Positions 46,057 through 55,140 of a stretch of DNA of 64,000 bases are shown here, one piece after another. Origin of the DNA: an uncultured Phocaeicola sp. GTDB lineage: Bacteria; Bacteroidota; Bacteroidia; Bacteroidales; Bacteroidaceae. The DNA is taken from the NCBI GenBank assembly GCA_947581855.1, contig CANPVZ010000018.1, positions 1 through 64,000 on the forward strand, in the 5' to 3' direction. The translations under genes were made by a program, and so were the position numbers. The notes under the pieces are model-generated. The model made no database searches. It was not told where the DNA came from and saw nothing but the letters and a program-made list of their open reading frames with translations. How positions within the stretch are numbered: the first letter of the stretch is position 1; each line of letters begins with the position of its first letter.

Positions 46057-47571
46057 ATGAATTCTACCCGATTAATAGGAAAACTATTTGTTCCCCGTCA
46101 GAAAGCTATTGATTCATATGCAGTTAAACCTGCGGAAATTCAACATAAAGTGTTTCGTCATCTTATTACGAAAGCGGCGGATACCGAGTGGGGCGTGCAT
46201 CATAACTATGCCCAGATACAAAATTATGAAGAGTATCGGCAACAAGTTCCTGTGCAGACGTATGATGATATAAAACCTTATGTAGAGCGTATGCGCCATG
46301 GCGAGAGCGATGTGTTGTGGCCAGGAAAAATAGGTTGGTATGCCAAATCCTCCGGCACGACGAATGATAAGAGTAAATTTATTCCTGTCAGTAAGGAAGG
46401 TTTGCACGATGTACATTATGCCGGTGGAGCCGATTGCGTGGCCTCTTATTTACGTAATTATCCGGAGAGTCGCTTCTTTTCGGGAAAAGGACTGATTCTT
46501 GGCGGTAGCCATGCGCCTAACTATAATCTGAAAGACAGTTTGGTAGGCGATTTATCTGCTATCTTGATCCAGAACGTTAGTCCGCTGGTGAATTTTATCA
46601 GGGTGCCGAGTAAGCATATTGCTTTGTTGAGCGACTTTGAGGAAAAGATGGAGAAAATTGCTCGTAGTACGATAAATGTGAATGTGACAAATCTTTCGGG
46701 GGTGCCCTCGTGGATGTTGGCTGTGCTGAAACGGGTGTTGGAGATTACAGGTAAAACCGGATTGGAGGAGGTTTGGCCCAATCTGGAAGTCTTCTTTCAT
46801 GGCGGTATTAGTTTCGTGCCTTATCGTGAACTCTACAAGCAGTTAATTTGTAGCGATAAGATGCATTATGTGGAAACCTATAATGCGAGTGAAGGATTCT
46901 TCGGTGTGCAAACCGATCCGACCACTTCTTCCATGACACTGATGATTGATTATGGGGTTTTCTATGAATTCATGCCGATGGAGGAATTCGGCAAGGATAA
47001 TCCGCAAGTCGTTCCGCTTGAAGGAGTGGAACTAAATAAAAATTATGCCATGCTGATTAGCACTACATGTGGCTTATGGCGATATATGATTGGCGATACG
47101 GTAAAGTTTACCAACAAAAAGCCTTATCAGTTTGTTATAACGGGTAGAACCAAGCATTATATCAATGCATTTGGGGAAGAACTTATTGTGGATAACGCCG
47201 AGAAAGGTCTGGCTCGTGCTTGTGCTGAGACGGGTGCTCATGTGCTTGATTATACAGCTGCTCCGGTGTTTATGGACGCCAATGCCAAATGTCGTCACCA
47301 GTGGTTGATAGAGTTCGAGAAGAAACCCGATTCTCTGGCTCATTTTGCTGATGTGCTCGATAAAGCGTTACAAGAGATTAATTCCGATTATGAGGCGAAA
47401 CGTTATAAGAACGTTACGTTGCAACCTTTGGAAGTGATTCCGGCACGGGTGAATTTATTCCACGACTGGCTGAAGAATAAAGGCAAGTTGGGTGGACAGC
47501 ATAAGGTACCTCGTTTGAGCAATACGCGTGAATACATGGATGAACTGATTCTTTTGAATAATGAAGAGTAA
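46057..47571 (+). CDS. GH3 auxin-responsive-promoter-family acyl-adenylating protein
   Basis: A 504-residue member of the GH3 family (PF03321), related to plant acyl-acid-amido synthetases that adenylate a carboxylate and join it to an amino acid. The adenylation-fold P-loop YAKSSGTTNDKSKFIP (about 105-120), YNASEGFFG and the RTKHYINAFGEELI hinge are visible. The bacterial substrate is unknown; the plant name does not imply auxin metabolism. It precedes, by about 200 bases, an Ig-like lipoprotein operon with no evident metabolic link. Confidence 0.88.
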   Translation: MNSTRLIGKLFVPRQKAIDSYAVKPAEIQHKVFRHLITKAADTEWGVHHNYAQIQNYEEYRQQVPVQTYDDIKPYVERMRHGESDVLWPGKIGWYAKSSGTTNDKSKFIPVSKEGLHDVHYAGGADCVASYLRNYPESRFFSGKGLILGGSHAPNYNLKDSLVGDLSAILIQNVSPLVNFIRVPSKHIALLSDFEEKMEKIARSTINVNVTNLSGVPSWMLAVLKRVLEITGKTGLEEVWPNLEVFFHGGISFVPYRELYKQLICSDKMHYVETYNASEGFFGVQTDPTTSSMTLMIDYGVFYEFMPMEEFGKDNPQVVPLEGVELNKNYAMLISTTCGLWRYMIGDTVKFTNKKPYQFVITGRTKHYINAFGEELIVDNAEKGLARACAETGAHVLDYTAAPVFMDANAKCRHQWLIEFEKKPDSLAHFADVLDKALQEINSDYEAKRYKNVTLQPLEVIPARVNLFHDWLKNKGKLGGQHKVPRLSNTREYMDELILLNNEE

Positions 47572-47776
47572 AGAAAGAAGTTTGTTTCGCTTGGAATATA
47601 AAGACGAAGATAAAGAAGTTGGCAGCTTGCATGCAGGCTTAGGATTTAAATCTTATTAAATGGATAATTGAAAAAAGAAATGCTTCGACGGACTAACCAA
47701 CTAATAGGCATCAATTGATAGGATGTTCTGTTGGAATACATATCCGAAGGATAATTTTCAATTAAAGAAAAATAAT

Positions 47777-49711
47777 ATGGATAGAAAGAGGCTTATTAAA
47801 AAGTGGACGGGAGGAATCGTATTTGTTCTTCTTATCGTGTTGTACTCTTGCGCCAGCATCGGTACACCGGATGGAGGCATGTATGATGAAACACCGCCAA
47901 AGGTGATAAAAACCTCGCCCGCGCCATATGCGGTAAACAGCAAGAATAAGAAAATATCTATCGAGTTCGACGAGTATATAAAGCTGGAAAAAGCTAATGA
48001 GAAAGTAGTGGTATCTCCTCCTCAGCTCGAAGCGCCTGAAATAAAGGTAAGTGGTAAGAAAGTAGAGGTGGAGTTGATGGATACACTTAAAGCAAATACT
48101 ACCTATACGATAGATTTTTCTGATGCTATAGTCGACAATAATGAAGGAAACCCTTTGGGTGATTTCGCTTTTACGTTCTCTACGGGTGAGGCAATTGATA
48201 CTTTGCAGGTTTCTGGAACAGTATTAGATGCTTCAAATTTGGAACCGGTAAAGGGCATGTTGGTAGGATTGTATTCTAATTTGGCCGATTCGGCTTTTGT
48301 CACGTTGCCTTTCGAAAGAGTGGCCCGTACGGATAGCAAGGGACGATTTACTATTCGTGGAATTGCTCCCGGGACCTATCATATCTATGGGCTCATGGAC
48401 ATTAACCAAAATTTTATTTTTGATCAGAAGACGGAAATGATTGCGTTTACCGATGAGATGATTGTACCTACTTCTGAACTGGCCATAAAACCTGATACCA
48501 TATGGAAGGACACGCTTACTATCGATACCGTCAAGCAGGTACAGTATACTCATTTTATGCCGGATAATATTGTGTTACGGGCATTTAAAGAAGCTCCCGT
48601 TACCCGGTATATGGTGAAGAACGAGCGGTTATTGCCTCCCAAATTTTCTTTCTACTTCTCCGTTCCGGCAGATACGTTGCCTACCGTAGAGGGATTGAAC
48701 TTCGACGAGAGGAACGCATTTATAATAGAACATAGTCTGCATAATGATACGGTCCACTATTGGATTAAAGATTCATTGGTATATAATCTTGATACACTGG
48801 CTATAAAAGTTTCTTATCTTTTTACCGATACGTTAGGGAAATTGGTTCCTCGTACGGATACTTTGGAATTGGCAGCGAAGACAAACCGTGCCAAGTTGAA
48901 AAAAGAGGCGGAGCAGAAACTGGAAGACTGGAAGAAAGAGCTGAAAAAGAAAAAGAGAAAGGGGGAAATGAATGATACGTTGCCACCTGTTGAATTCCTT
49001 AAAGTGAAGGTGGATGCTCCTTCGGCATTTGATTTGACGCGGAATGTAACTATCGATTTTGAGGAACCTTTGAGTGTATTCGATACTGCGGCAATTCATT
49101 TGATGCAGAAAGTGGATACGCTTTGGCACGATATTCCCTACGAAATAGAAAAAAATGAGCGTACCAACCGCAACTATACACTTTATGCCGAATGGCGTCC
49201 GGAGCAGGAATATAAATTAGTTATTGACTCCTTGGCATTTACAGGATTATATGGAGCCTTTTCCGATAAAATAGAGCAAACTATGAAAGTACGTTCGTTG
49301 GATGAATATAGCGCTTTATTCTTAAATATTCCGAAAGCGGACTCGTCTGCGGTCGTAGAGGTGCTGAATGCGCAGGACGTTCCTGTGCGCCAAGCGAAGG
49401 TAGTGAACGGAAGAGCTGATATCTATTTCCTGCAACCGGGTAAATATTACCTTCGTCTGTTCAATGACCACAATGGAAACGGGGTGTGGGATACTGGACT
49501 GTATGCCGACAAACGTCAGGCTGAAGAGGTTTATTATTATCCTCAACCTTTGGAACTCAAAGCTATGTGGGAGGTAGAGCAGGATTGGAATCTGGATGCT
49601 GTGCCTGTTGAAAAACAAAAACCGATAGATATTACAAAACAAAAACCTGAAGCGGAAAAGAAAACGGCAAAAAGCCGTAATGAAGAACGTATGAGGGAAA
49701 AGAATCGATAA
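47777..49711 (+). CDS. Ig-like (Big_5) domain surface lipoprotein
   Basis: A 644-residue lipoprotein (signal VLLIVLYSCASIGTPDGG) with an N-terminal Big_5-type Ig-like domain (about 40-135: ETPPKVIKTSPAP and TYTIDFSDAIVDNNEGNPL), then a carboxypeptidase-regulatory-like beta-sandwich (GRFTIRGIAPGTYHIYGLMD), a Lys-rich segment (KKELKKKKRKGEM) and further beta domains. The C-terminus is Lys/Glu-rich. The ATG at 47777 is preferred to 47723. Its stop overlaps the ATG of the DUF3108 gene (TAATG), so the two are coupled. A structural or assembly role at the surface is inferred. Confidence 0.8.
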   Translation: MDRKRLIKKWTGGIVFVLLIVLYSCASIGTPDGGMYDETPPKVIKTSPAPYAVNSKNKKISIEFDEYIKLEKANEKVVVSPPQLEAPEIKVSGKKVEVELMDTLKANTTYTIDFSDAIVDNNEGNPLGDFAFTFSTGEAIDTLQVSGTVLDASNLEPVKGMLVGLYSNLADSAFVTLPFERVARTDSKGRFTIRGIAPGTYHIYGLMDINQNFIFDQKTEMIAFTDEMIVPTSELAIKPDTIWKDTLTIDTVKQVQYTHFMPDNIVLRAFKEAPVTRYMVKNERLLPPKFSFYFSVPADTLPTVEGLNFDERNAFIIEHSLHNDTVHYWIKDSLVYNLDTLAIKVSYLFTDTLGKLVPRTDTLELAAKTNRAKLKKEAEQKLEDWKKELKKKKRKGEMNDTLPPVEFLKVKVDAPSAFDLTRNVTIDFEEPLSVFDTAAIHLMQKVDTLWHDIPYEIEKNERTNRNYTLYAEWRPEQEYKLVIDSLAFTGLYGAFSDKIEQTMKVRSLDEYSALFLNIPKADSSAVVEVLNAQDVPVRQAKVVNGRADIYFLQPGKYYLRLFNDHNGNGVWDTGLYADKRQAEEVYYYPQPLELKAMWEVEQDWNLDAVPVEKQKPIDITKQKPEAEKKTAKSRNEERMREKNR

Positions 49712-50529
49712 TGAGAAAATTTGTCTGGATTATATTAATAGGCGCTCTTTGTTGTGCATATTCTTTTGCACAGTGTGCTACGGAGAATCTGGCTATAAAG
49801 GCTGGTGAGAAGTTGACGTACGATCTCCATTTTAATTGGAAATTTGTTTGGGTAAAGGCTGGTACGGCTTACATGCATACCACTTCTACCGTTTATAATT
49901 CTAAGCCTGCTTTGCGGACTTTTTTGCAAACGAAGGGAAACAAAAGATCCGATTTCTTTTTTACGATGCGCGACACGCTAGAAGCTGTCATGTCGGAGGA
50001 TTTAGTACCTTATTATTTTCGCAAAGGAGCTGAAGAAGGAAAGCGTTATACTTTGGATGAGATTGTGTTTTCATATTCCAACGGATTGAGTCATATCAAG
50101 CAAAGTCGGCATCGTCGTGGAAAGGAACCGGTATTCTCCGAATTTACAGATAGCCGTTGTATTTATGATATGTTAAGCTTATTAGCTAGAGCTCGTTCGT
50201 TTGATATTTCGCATATGAAAGTAGGTGAAAAGTTAGTCTTTCCTATGGCTACCGGCACGAAAGTGGAAAATCAAACTCTGATTTACAGAGGCAAAGAAAA
50301 TTTTAAAGCCGGTGATGGTACAGTATATCGTTGTTTGGTTTTTTCTTTAGTAGAATATAAAGGAGAGAAGAAAAAAGAGAAAGAGGTGATTACTTTCTAT
50401 GTGACTGATGATGCTAATCACCTTCCTGTACGTTTGGATATGTATCTGAATTTTGGTAGCGCGAAGGCTTTTCTGACTCATGTTTCGGGAAATCGATATC
50501 CGCTCACTTCCATTGTGAAAAAAAAATAG
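49711..50529 (+). CDS. DUF3108 exported protein
   Basis: A 272-residue protein with a signal peptide (CCAYSFAQC) and a beta-sandwich of the DUF3108 (PF11306) type, with GEKLTYDLHFNWKFVWVKAG near the start and DDANHLPVRLDMYLNFGSAKA near the end. Its ATG overlaps the preceding stop by one base. Its function is not known; the coupling suggests it acts with the Ig-like lipoprotein in the periplasm or outer membrane. Confidence 0.85.
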   Translation: MRKFVWIILIGALCCAYSFAQCATENLAIKAGEKLTYDLHFNWKFVWVKAGTAYMHTTSTVYNSKPALRTFLQTKGNKRSDFFFTMRDTLEAVMSEDLVPYYFRKGAEEGKRYTLDEIVFSYSNGLSHIKQSRHRRGKEPVFSEFTDSRCIYDMLSLLARARSFDISHMKVGEKLVFPMATGTKVENQTLIYRGKENFKAGDGTVYRCLVFSLVEYKGEKKKEKEVITFYVTDDANHLPVRLDMYLNFGSAKAFLTHVSGNRYPLTSIVKKK

Positions 50530-50612
50530 GATTCGCAAATCAGGGTCGCTTAGGCAACTATCTCCAATAAAAACTTATGTGAATGTTATTTGGCTAATCA
50601 ATTCTAAAGTAA

Positions 50613-51186
50613 ATTGAGATATGGCCAACCGACAGAATGGAAAGCTTCCAAGGGGATAGGTGAAGCGTTGCAGGAAACGATGTCTGAACCTTTGGCTTTG
50701 AAAAGTGTCAAAGAAACAATGGAATATTATCTGGGAACTATGGGAGAAGGGTAACCGGCTCTGGACTTTATACTGAAAAATGAAAAGGGAGAGTCTGTTT
50801 CTTTAGGTGATTTGAAAGGGAAGATTGTTTATCTGGACTTTTAGAGTGAGGGGTGTAGACCCTGTGTTCAGGAGTTCGCTTTGCAAGAGGTTTTGCATCG
50901 GAAATACGATGCTTATAATGGGCAAATTACTTATGTCTATATTTGTGTAGGAAACACGGAAAAAAGGTGGAAAGAGAGGCTTGGTAGGTATGGGTGAAAA
51001 GGTATTTTGCTTCATGCGCGGTCTCAGGAAGGCGGAGGTATTGCATCTTATCAATCCAATTCGTTTCCGTTTTATGTATTGATTGATAAGGAGGTAAGAA
51101 TCGTAGAATATAGTACGCTTCGTCCTTCAAACTTGATTGATTCCCCGCCTAATATTTTAGAGCGATTGTTGAAAAAGGAGCATTGA
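50613..51186 (+). pseudogene. Decayed TlpA-family thioredoxin-like gene
   Basis: One uninterrupted frame encodes PALDFILKNEKGESVSLGDL, then KGKIVYLDF, then SEGCRPC with the CxxC redox pair, and FPFYVLIDKEV with the cis-Pro region: a typical TlpA/AhpC fold. Three in-frame stops break it, at 50752-50754, 50842-50844 (at the Trp before the CxxC, where TGG became TAG) and 50995-50997. No frameshift is present. The N-terminal part of the original gene (signal peptide) may be lost. Confidence 0.8.
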
Positions 51187-51609
51187 TATGTAAAAGCACT
51201 CATACGGAGATTTTTCTTGAATAAATGAATAATGGTAGCCTTCAAAAAAAGTAGGTAATAGCTTGACTTTATGGCTGACGCGGTCTTGTCAGTACGCTAA
51301 TCGAGTGCTCGTATAGTCCGGAAGGGAGGGGAAAGTAAGATCCCGGCATTAGACCTACCTAATTAATAGGATTACTTATTGTTTATTAATTAATCGTTGT
51401 TTCTTTATATAAAGATTCAACATCCAAGTGTGAAACAAGGCCGTTTATTTATTGGTCCCAAGACCGACAAGTATGTTTCGTCCCCACACTTTTACATCAG
51501 AAACCAAATAGTTCCATAGGTGTCAGATCCCGTATTCGCAATAATGGTTCATTGTCTGATCCGGTTAGTTATACTAAAGTAACGGGATTAGACAAGTATA
51601 GCTAATGGC

Positions 51610-51652
51610 AAGTGCTACGCCTATCACTTGTCAAGCCGTAGGCGTAGCACTT
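51610..51652. repeat. Perfect 12-bp inverted repeat
   Basis: AAGTGCTACGCC (51610-51621) and GGCGTAGCACTT (51641-51652) flank 19 bases, forming a strong hairpin at the start of the tandem array. Confidence 0.7.
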
Positions 51653-51889
51653 GTAGTAGTCGTAGGCTTGTGGCTTAGGAAGCCGTAGGCCTGTCATTTA
51701 GGTTAGCTGTAAACAAGTCGTGAAAATAAAAGAACGTCATTTCTTCCTCTCGGGAGTGTCATTTGACAAGGTTAAAGATGGCATTTAGGAAGGGTAAATA
51801 CGTCACTTGGCATGGCTAACTATGGCATTTAGCAAGACAAAACACCTCACTTTGCAGTGCTAAACAGGATACTTGCCGGATGCAAATCC
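51622..51889. repeat. Tandem repeat of about 22 bp, about twelve units
   Basis: The best-preserved seven units are exactly 22 bp and start at 51736, 51758, 51780, 51802, 51824, 51846 and 51868. Most begin GTCA(C/T)TT or GGCATTT and continue with an A/G-rich half. Upstream units are 21 to 26 bp and more diverged. There are no spacers and no open frame across the array. Confidence 0.85.
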
Positions 51890-52208
51890 TCACATCCGAT
51901 TTACCACTTTTTCCTCTTTCTATAAGATGTTTGCTTCTCCCTTATTTCATTCTGTCATAGTAAGACTCAACCCTCTACAGCTCAGTGAATTGCTGTGATA
52001 CATCCAAGGTTTCACGTTTATTTCGTTGTGAGACCGTTTCGGGAAGCACCGAAAACGACTCCTTTCATCTGAAACCTCGATTCCGACAGGTGTTTCGGGT
52101 GAAAGGAATGATTATTCAGGCTCCTTTTTCATGGCCATTTCGCCGCATCGGCGTGAGGTGGAAAGAACCTTCACGGAGGATGAAAAGAGCTTGTGAAAGG
52201 GAGACGAA

Positions 52209-52255
52209 GTGAAATCTCCTGCGAAACGTGAAACCTCCTGCGAAACGTGAAACCA
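52209..52255. repeat. 19-bp direct repeat, two and a half copies
   Basis: GTGAAATCTCCTGCGAAAC at 52209 is followed directly by GTGAAACCTCCTGCGAAAC at 52228 and a third GTGAAACC at 52247. Looser GTGAAA and TTTCAC words occur through 52010-52290. Confidence 0.75.
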
Positions 52256-52434
52256 ACCTATCCTTCACCTAAAACGCCCCATTCCATCGAAGAAACCGGT
52301 AATAGGAAGAACATTGAAAACAGTTTTTGATAAGATATTTTCTATGGTCTACTTCCGATGAACCTAATATTTTTATCGCAGCTATACTTTGGTAGTTTCG
52401 ATAAGGGTAAAGTTAACACTAAGGTGTTCAGGTT

Positions 52435-52941
52435 TTAGTCTATAGGCGTTTCGGTCTCCAATTCTCCCGTGAACGAAATGGAGTCTTTGTTTGTCGGGCG
52501 CACATCTATGTTCGCGGATCCGTTTGAATATATCGTTACATAATAGGTATAACTATCTTCTTCGTTGCGTACATCGAATTGGATGCGAACTCTTCCCTTT
52601 TTATCTTTCTTGCTTTCGTATTGGTTTATCGGTGCGTCGAAGATCAATCCCTTACCGCCTCCGTAAGGTGCTCGGTGGGCGACACCGAAATAAGGTAAGT
52701 ACGAAAAGAGAGAATCGTTCCGTATTTCGATGGAGTAGTTAGACGTCGCCGCACGTCCGTTTCCACGTTGAGGCAGCACGTAGTTTACACTTATTTTGTA
52801 CCGTTTGGTTTCGATGGCTTTCTGTATTTTGCGTTCCATACGCACCTCTTTTTCTTTGCGCTTCTGAGCGGAAGCAGGCAATACGGCACAGAGTGCGAGC
52901 AGGCAGACGAGTGTTGTCCGGAGGATTCGAGTTGTTTTCAT
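52435..52941 (-). CDS. DUF4251 exported protein
   Basis: A 168-residue protein with a signal peptide (VLPASAQKRKEKE) and the DUF4251 (PF14059) domain, a Bacteroidetes beta-barrel-like fold, with YKISVNYVLPQRG, LFSYLPYFGVA and YYVTIYSNGSANIDV. The function is unknown. It stands alone between the repeat-rich stretch and repeat element copy B. Confidence 0.85.
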   Translation of the reverse strand: MKTTRILRTTLVCLLALCAVLPASAQKRKEKEVRMERKIQKAIETKRYKISVNYVLPQRGNGRAATSNYSIEIRNDSLFSYLPYFGVAHRAPYGGGKGLIFDAPINQYESKKDKKGRVRIQFDVRNEEDSYTYYVTIYSNGSANIDVRPTNKDSISFTGELETETPID

Positions 52942-53043
52942 ACGCTTGGAATTTTAGTTTTTGTAAACGGTTTCAGATTCTTACGGTGACTAAGATAAGT
53001 TATAGTATTGATTTTATGAGTTAAAAGAAGGCTAAATTGTATT

Positions 53044-53148
53044 AAGAGCCATATCAAACTCTATTATTGAGTTATGATAGGGCTCTTTTTAGGGCTGATG
53101 AGAGGGTAGCCTGATTTCAGATGAAAAGTTCGTCATTCCTGAAATTGA
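53044..53148 (+). repeat. 105-bp hairpin-plus-tail element, copy B
   Basis: A hairpin with AAGAGCC/GGCTCTT arms (53044-53090) and a conserved tail with GATTTCAGATGAAAA, ending AAATTGA, matches 8267-8371 in length and order. A partial second copy of the tail (AAAAGTTCCTGTTCTCTAAAA, given by position 53200-53220) follows. It is antisense to both flanking genes. The rest of 52942-53268 holds no gene. Confidence 0.75.
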
Positions 53149-53268
53149 GTTTTCATACCCTCCTTTTCATTGCTGATAAATGTACAATGGTTTTAAATTA
53201 AAAGTTCCTGTTCTCTAAAATTGAGTTTCGGCACACTCTCGTTCCGAAAGGATTGTTTTCCGTTTCTT

Positions 53269-55125
53269 CTAATGGTTTTCTTTGTCGGCTTGAATGAATT
53301 CAAGTAACCTGTCCACAGCTTCTTCGGCAGGGATATTTTTCTCGATACACTCTTTTTTCTTGTACAGACTGACTTTGCCGCGACCAGCCCCTACATAGCC
53401 GTAGTCGGCATCGGCCATTTCGCCCGGACCGTTTACAATGCATCCCATTACGCCAATCTTTAATCCCTTCAGATGAGCAGTGGCTTTTTTGATGCGAGCC
53501 AGTGTGGTCTGCAAGTCGAACAGGGTACGGCCGCACCCCGGGCAGGCGATGTATTCCGTTTTGGAGATACGTGTACGGGCGGCCTGAAGAATGCTGAACG
53601 CGGTGGCTTCTACGATTGTAGAAGGAATATTCCCGTTGTTGAAAAGAAAGAGTCCGTCACAAAGCCCGTCGAAAAGTAGTACGCCTGTGTCGGCTGCGGC
53701 TTTCAGTTGTAAATCTTCTTTTTCATTCTCTGTATAGTGTTGGAATATCACTACCGGGTTCTGAATGCCTTCGTTCATCAGCTGGTGTACCAATGCACGA
53801 AACTCTCCGATTCGGTTTGGGTGATTGCTTTGTGCAATGATGATAATCTCCGGATGATGCCGGAGCATGGCAATGATTTCATCATTACAAGCTAGATAGG
53901 TGAGAAACAAGAACTTGATAGGGCTGGCATTCGTTGCTATTTGTATAAACAGCGGTATGCTGCCCTCCTCTTCCGAAGGCATAAAAGCAGGGTACGTTCC
54001 CTTTTCTCCTGTCCAGACATCGGCATCAACGATGTAGCTGCATGCTTCTCTACACTCCGGCAATTGTCTTCCCACATAAATATAGTCAGGTTGGAATTGG
54101 GGATCGGAAGCTTCTCGGGAGTGGTATCCGTCGGCAATGACTACCGGTACATGCTCTCCGCCGATGTTGCCTACGGCATGCGTTGTACGGCGTTGAGGCG
54201 AAAAATAGTCGAATGCTGCGGCTTCTTGTCCCGGGATATAAGGATGTCCGGCATGTGCGGTGACATAGTCCACTAATTTACGTGCCACCGGAATCTCTGC
54301 TTCGGGTGCTTCGCTCAACGACACACGGATGGTATCACCCAAGCCATCGGCTAGTAAGGCGCCAATGCCTACAGCAGACTTAATGCGTCCGTCTTCGCCA
54401 TCACCGGCTTCGGTTACTCCTAAATGCAGCGGGAAGCTCATTCCCTCTTTTTCCATGACAGAGACCAGCAGGCGCACCGTCTTTACCATCACTACCGTGT
54501 TGCTGGCCTTGATGGAAATCACTACGTCTGTAAACTGTTCGGCCACGCAGATACGGAGAAACTCCATGCACGATTCCACCATGCCTTCCGGCGTGTCGCC
54601 ATAGCGCGACATAATACGGTCGGACAGTGAACCGTGGTTCACTCCGATGCGTATAGCCGTATGGTTGGCTTTGCAAATGTTCAGGAACGGGACGAAACGG
54701 TCGCGAATCTTCTGAAGTTCCAGCTTGTATTCCTCGTCCGTATAGTCGAGATGTTTGAATGTGCGGGCCGCATCTACGTAATTGCCCGGGTTGATGCGCA
54801 CTTTCTCTGCATACAAAGCTGCCACTTCCGCCACTTTCGGATTAAAATGTACATCGGCAACCAAAGGCGTCATATAACCTTGCGAGCGTAAGGCTATATT
54901 GATGTTTTTCAGGTTTTCAGCTTCTGCGATACCTTGGGTAGTGAGCCGTACGTATTCGCCTCCTGCGTCCACAATGCGGCGAGCCTGTTCCACACAGGCT
55001 TCCGTATCCTTGGTGACGGTGTTTGTCATGGACTGGATACGGACAGGATTGTTTCCCCCCAAAGGCGTTCCGCCGATATGCACTTCGGTGGTTGGGCGGC
55101 GGGTATAATTAAATAGATCTATCAT
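53269..55125 (-). CDS. ispG: (E)-4-hydroxy-3-methylbut-2-enyl-diphosphate synthase, long form
   Basis: IspG (GcpE) converts ME-cPP to HMBPP in the MEP isoprenoid pathway, using a [4Fe-4S] cluster. At 618 residues it is far longer than E. coli IspG (372): a central insertion separates the TIM-barrel (VRIQSMTNTVTKD, VRINPGNYV) from the C-terminal cluster domain (CPGCGRTLFD, GCIVNGPGEMADADYGYVG), the plant/Chlamydia-type arrangement. The ATG at 55125 is preferred to 55137. It lies 15 bases after purE, last in the rpoN operon. Confidence 0.95.
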   Translation of the reverse strand: MIDLFNYTRRPTTEVHIGGTPLGGNNPVRIQSMTNTVTKDTEACVEQARRIVDAGGEYVRLTTQGIAEAENLKNINIALRSQGYMTPLVADVHFNPKVAEVAALYAEKVRINPGNYVDAARTFKHLDYTDEEYKLELQKIRDRFVPFLNICKANHTAIRIGVNHGSLSDRIMSRYGDTPEGMVESCMEFLRICVAEQFTDVVISIKASNTVVMVKTVRLLVSVMEKEGMSFPLHLGVTEAGDGEDGRIKSAVGIGALLADGLGDTIRVSLSEAPEAEIPVARKLVDYVTAHAGHPYIPGQEAAAFDYFSPQRRTTHAVGNIGGEHVPVVIADGYHSREASDPQFQPDYIYVGRQLPECREACSYIVDADVWTGEKGTYPAFMPSEEEGSIPLFIQIATNASPIKFLFLTYLACNDEIIAMLRHHPEIIIIAQSNHPNRIGEFRALVHQLMNEGIQNPVVIFQHYTENEKEDLQLKAAADTGVLLFDGLCDGLFLFNNGNIPSTIVEATAFSILQAARTRISKTEYIACPGCGRTLFDLQTTLARIKKATAHLKGLKIGVMGCIVNGPGEMADADYGYVGAGRGKVSLYKKKECIEKNIPAEEAVDRLLEFIQADKENH

Positions 55126-55140
55126 GGTAAAACACACTCG

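Larger units (their letters stand above)
51187..52434. other. Gene-free, repeat-rich stretch
   Basis: About 1.25 kb without a supported gene. It contains a hairpin (51610-51652), a 22-bp tandem array (51622-51889) and 19-bp repeats (52209-52255). Short open frames exist but follow the repeats and have no family features. Confidence 0.6.

Noticed and set aside
51440..51600. Possible coding remnants before the large array
   Set aside because: Two short frames look weakly protein-like but are interrupted and match no family I recognise.
4647..51889. 22-bp arrays as CRISPR arrays
   Set aside because: Units are directly adjacent with no unique spacers, and no cas genes are present.
51985..52212. 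75-codon plus-strand open frame in the repeat island
   Set aside because: It lies within the GTGAAA-type repeats, has no family feature, no promoter box and a biased composition from the repeats.
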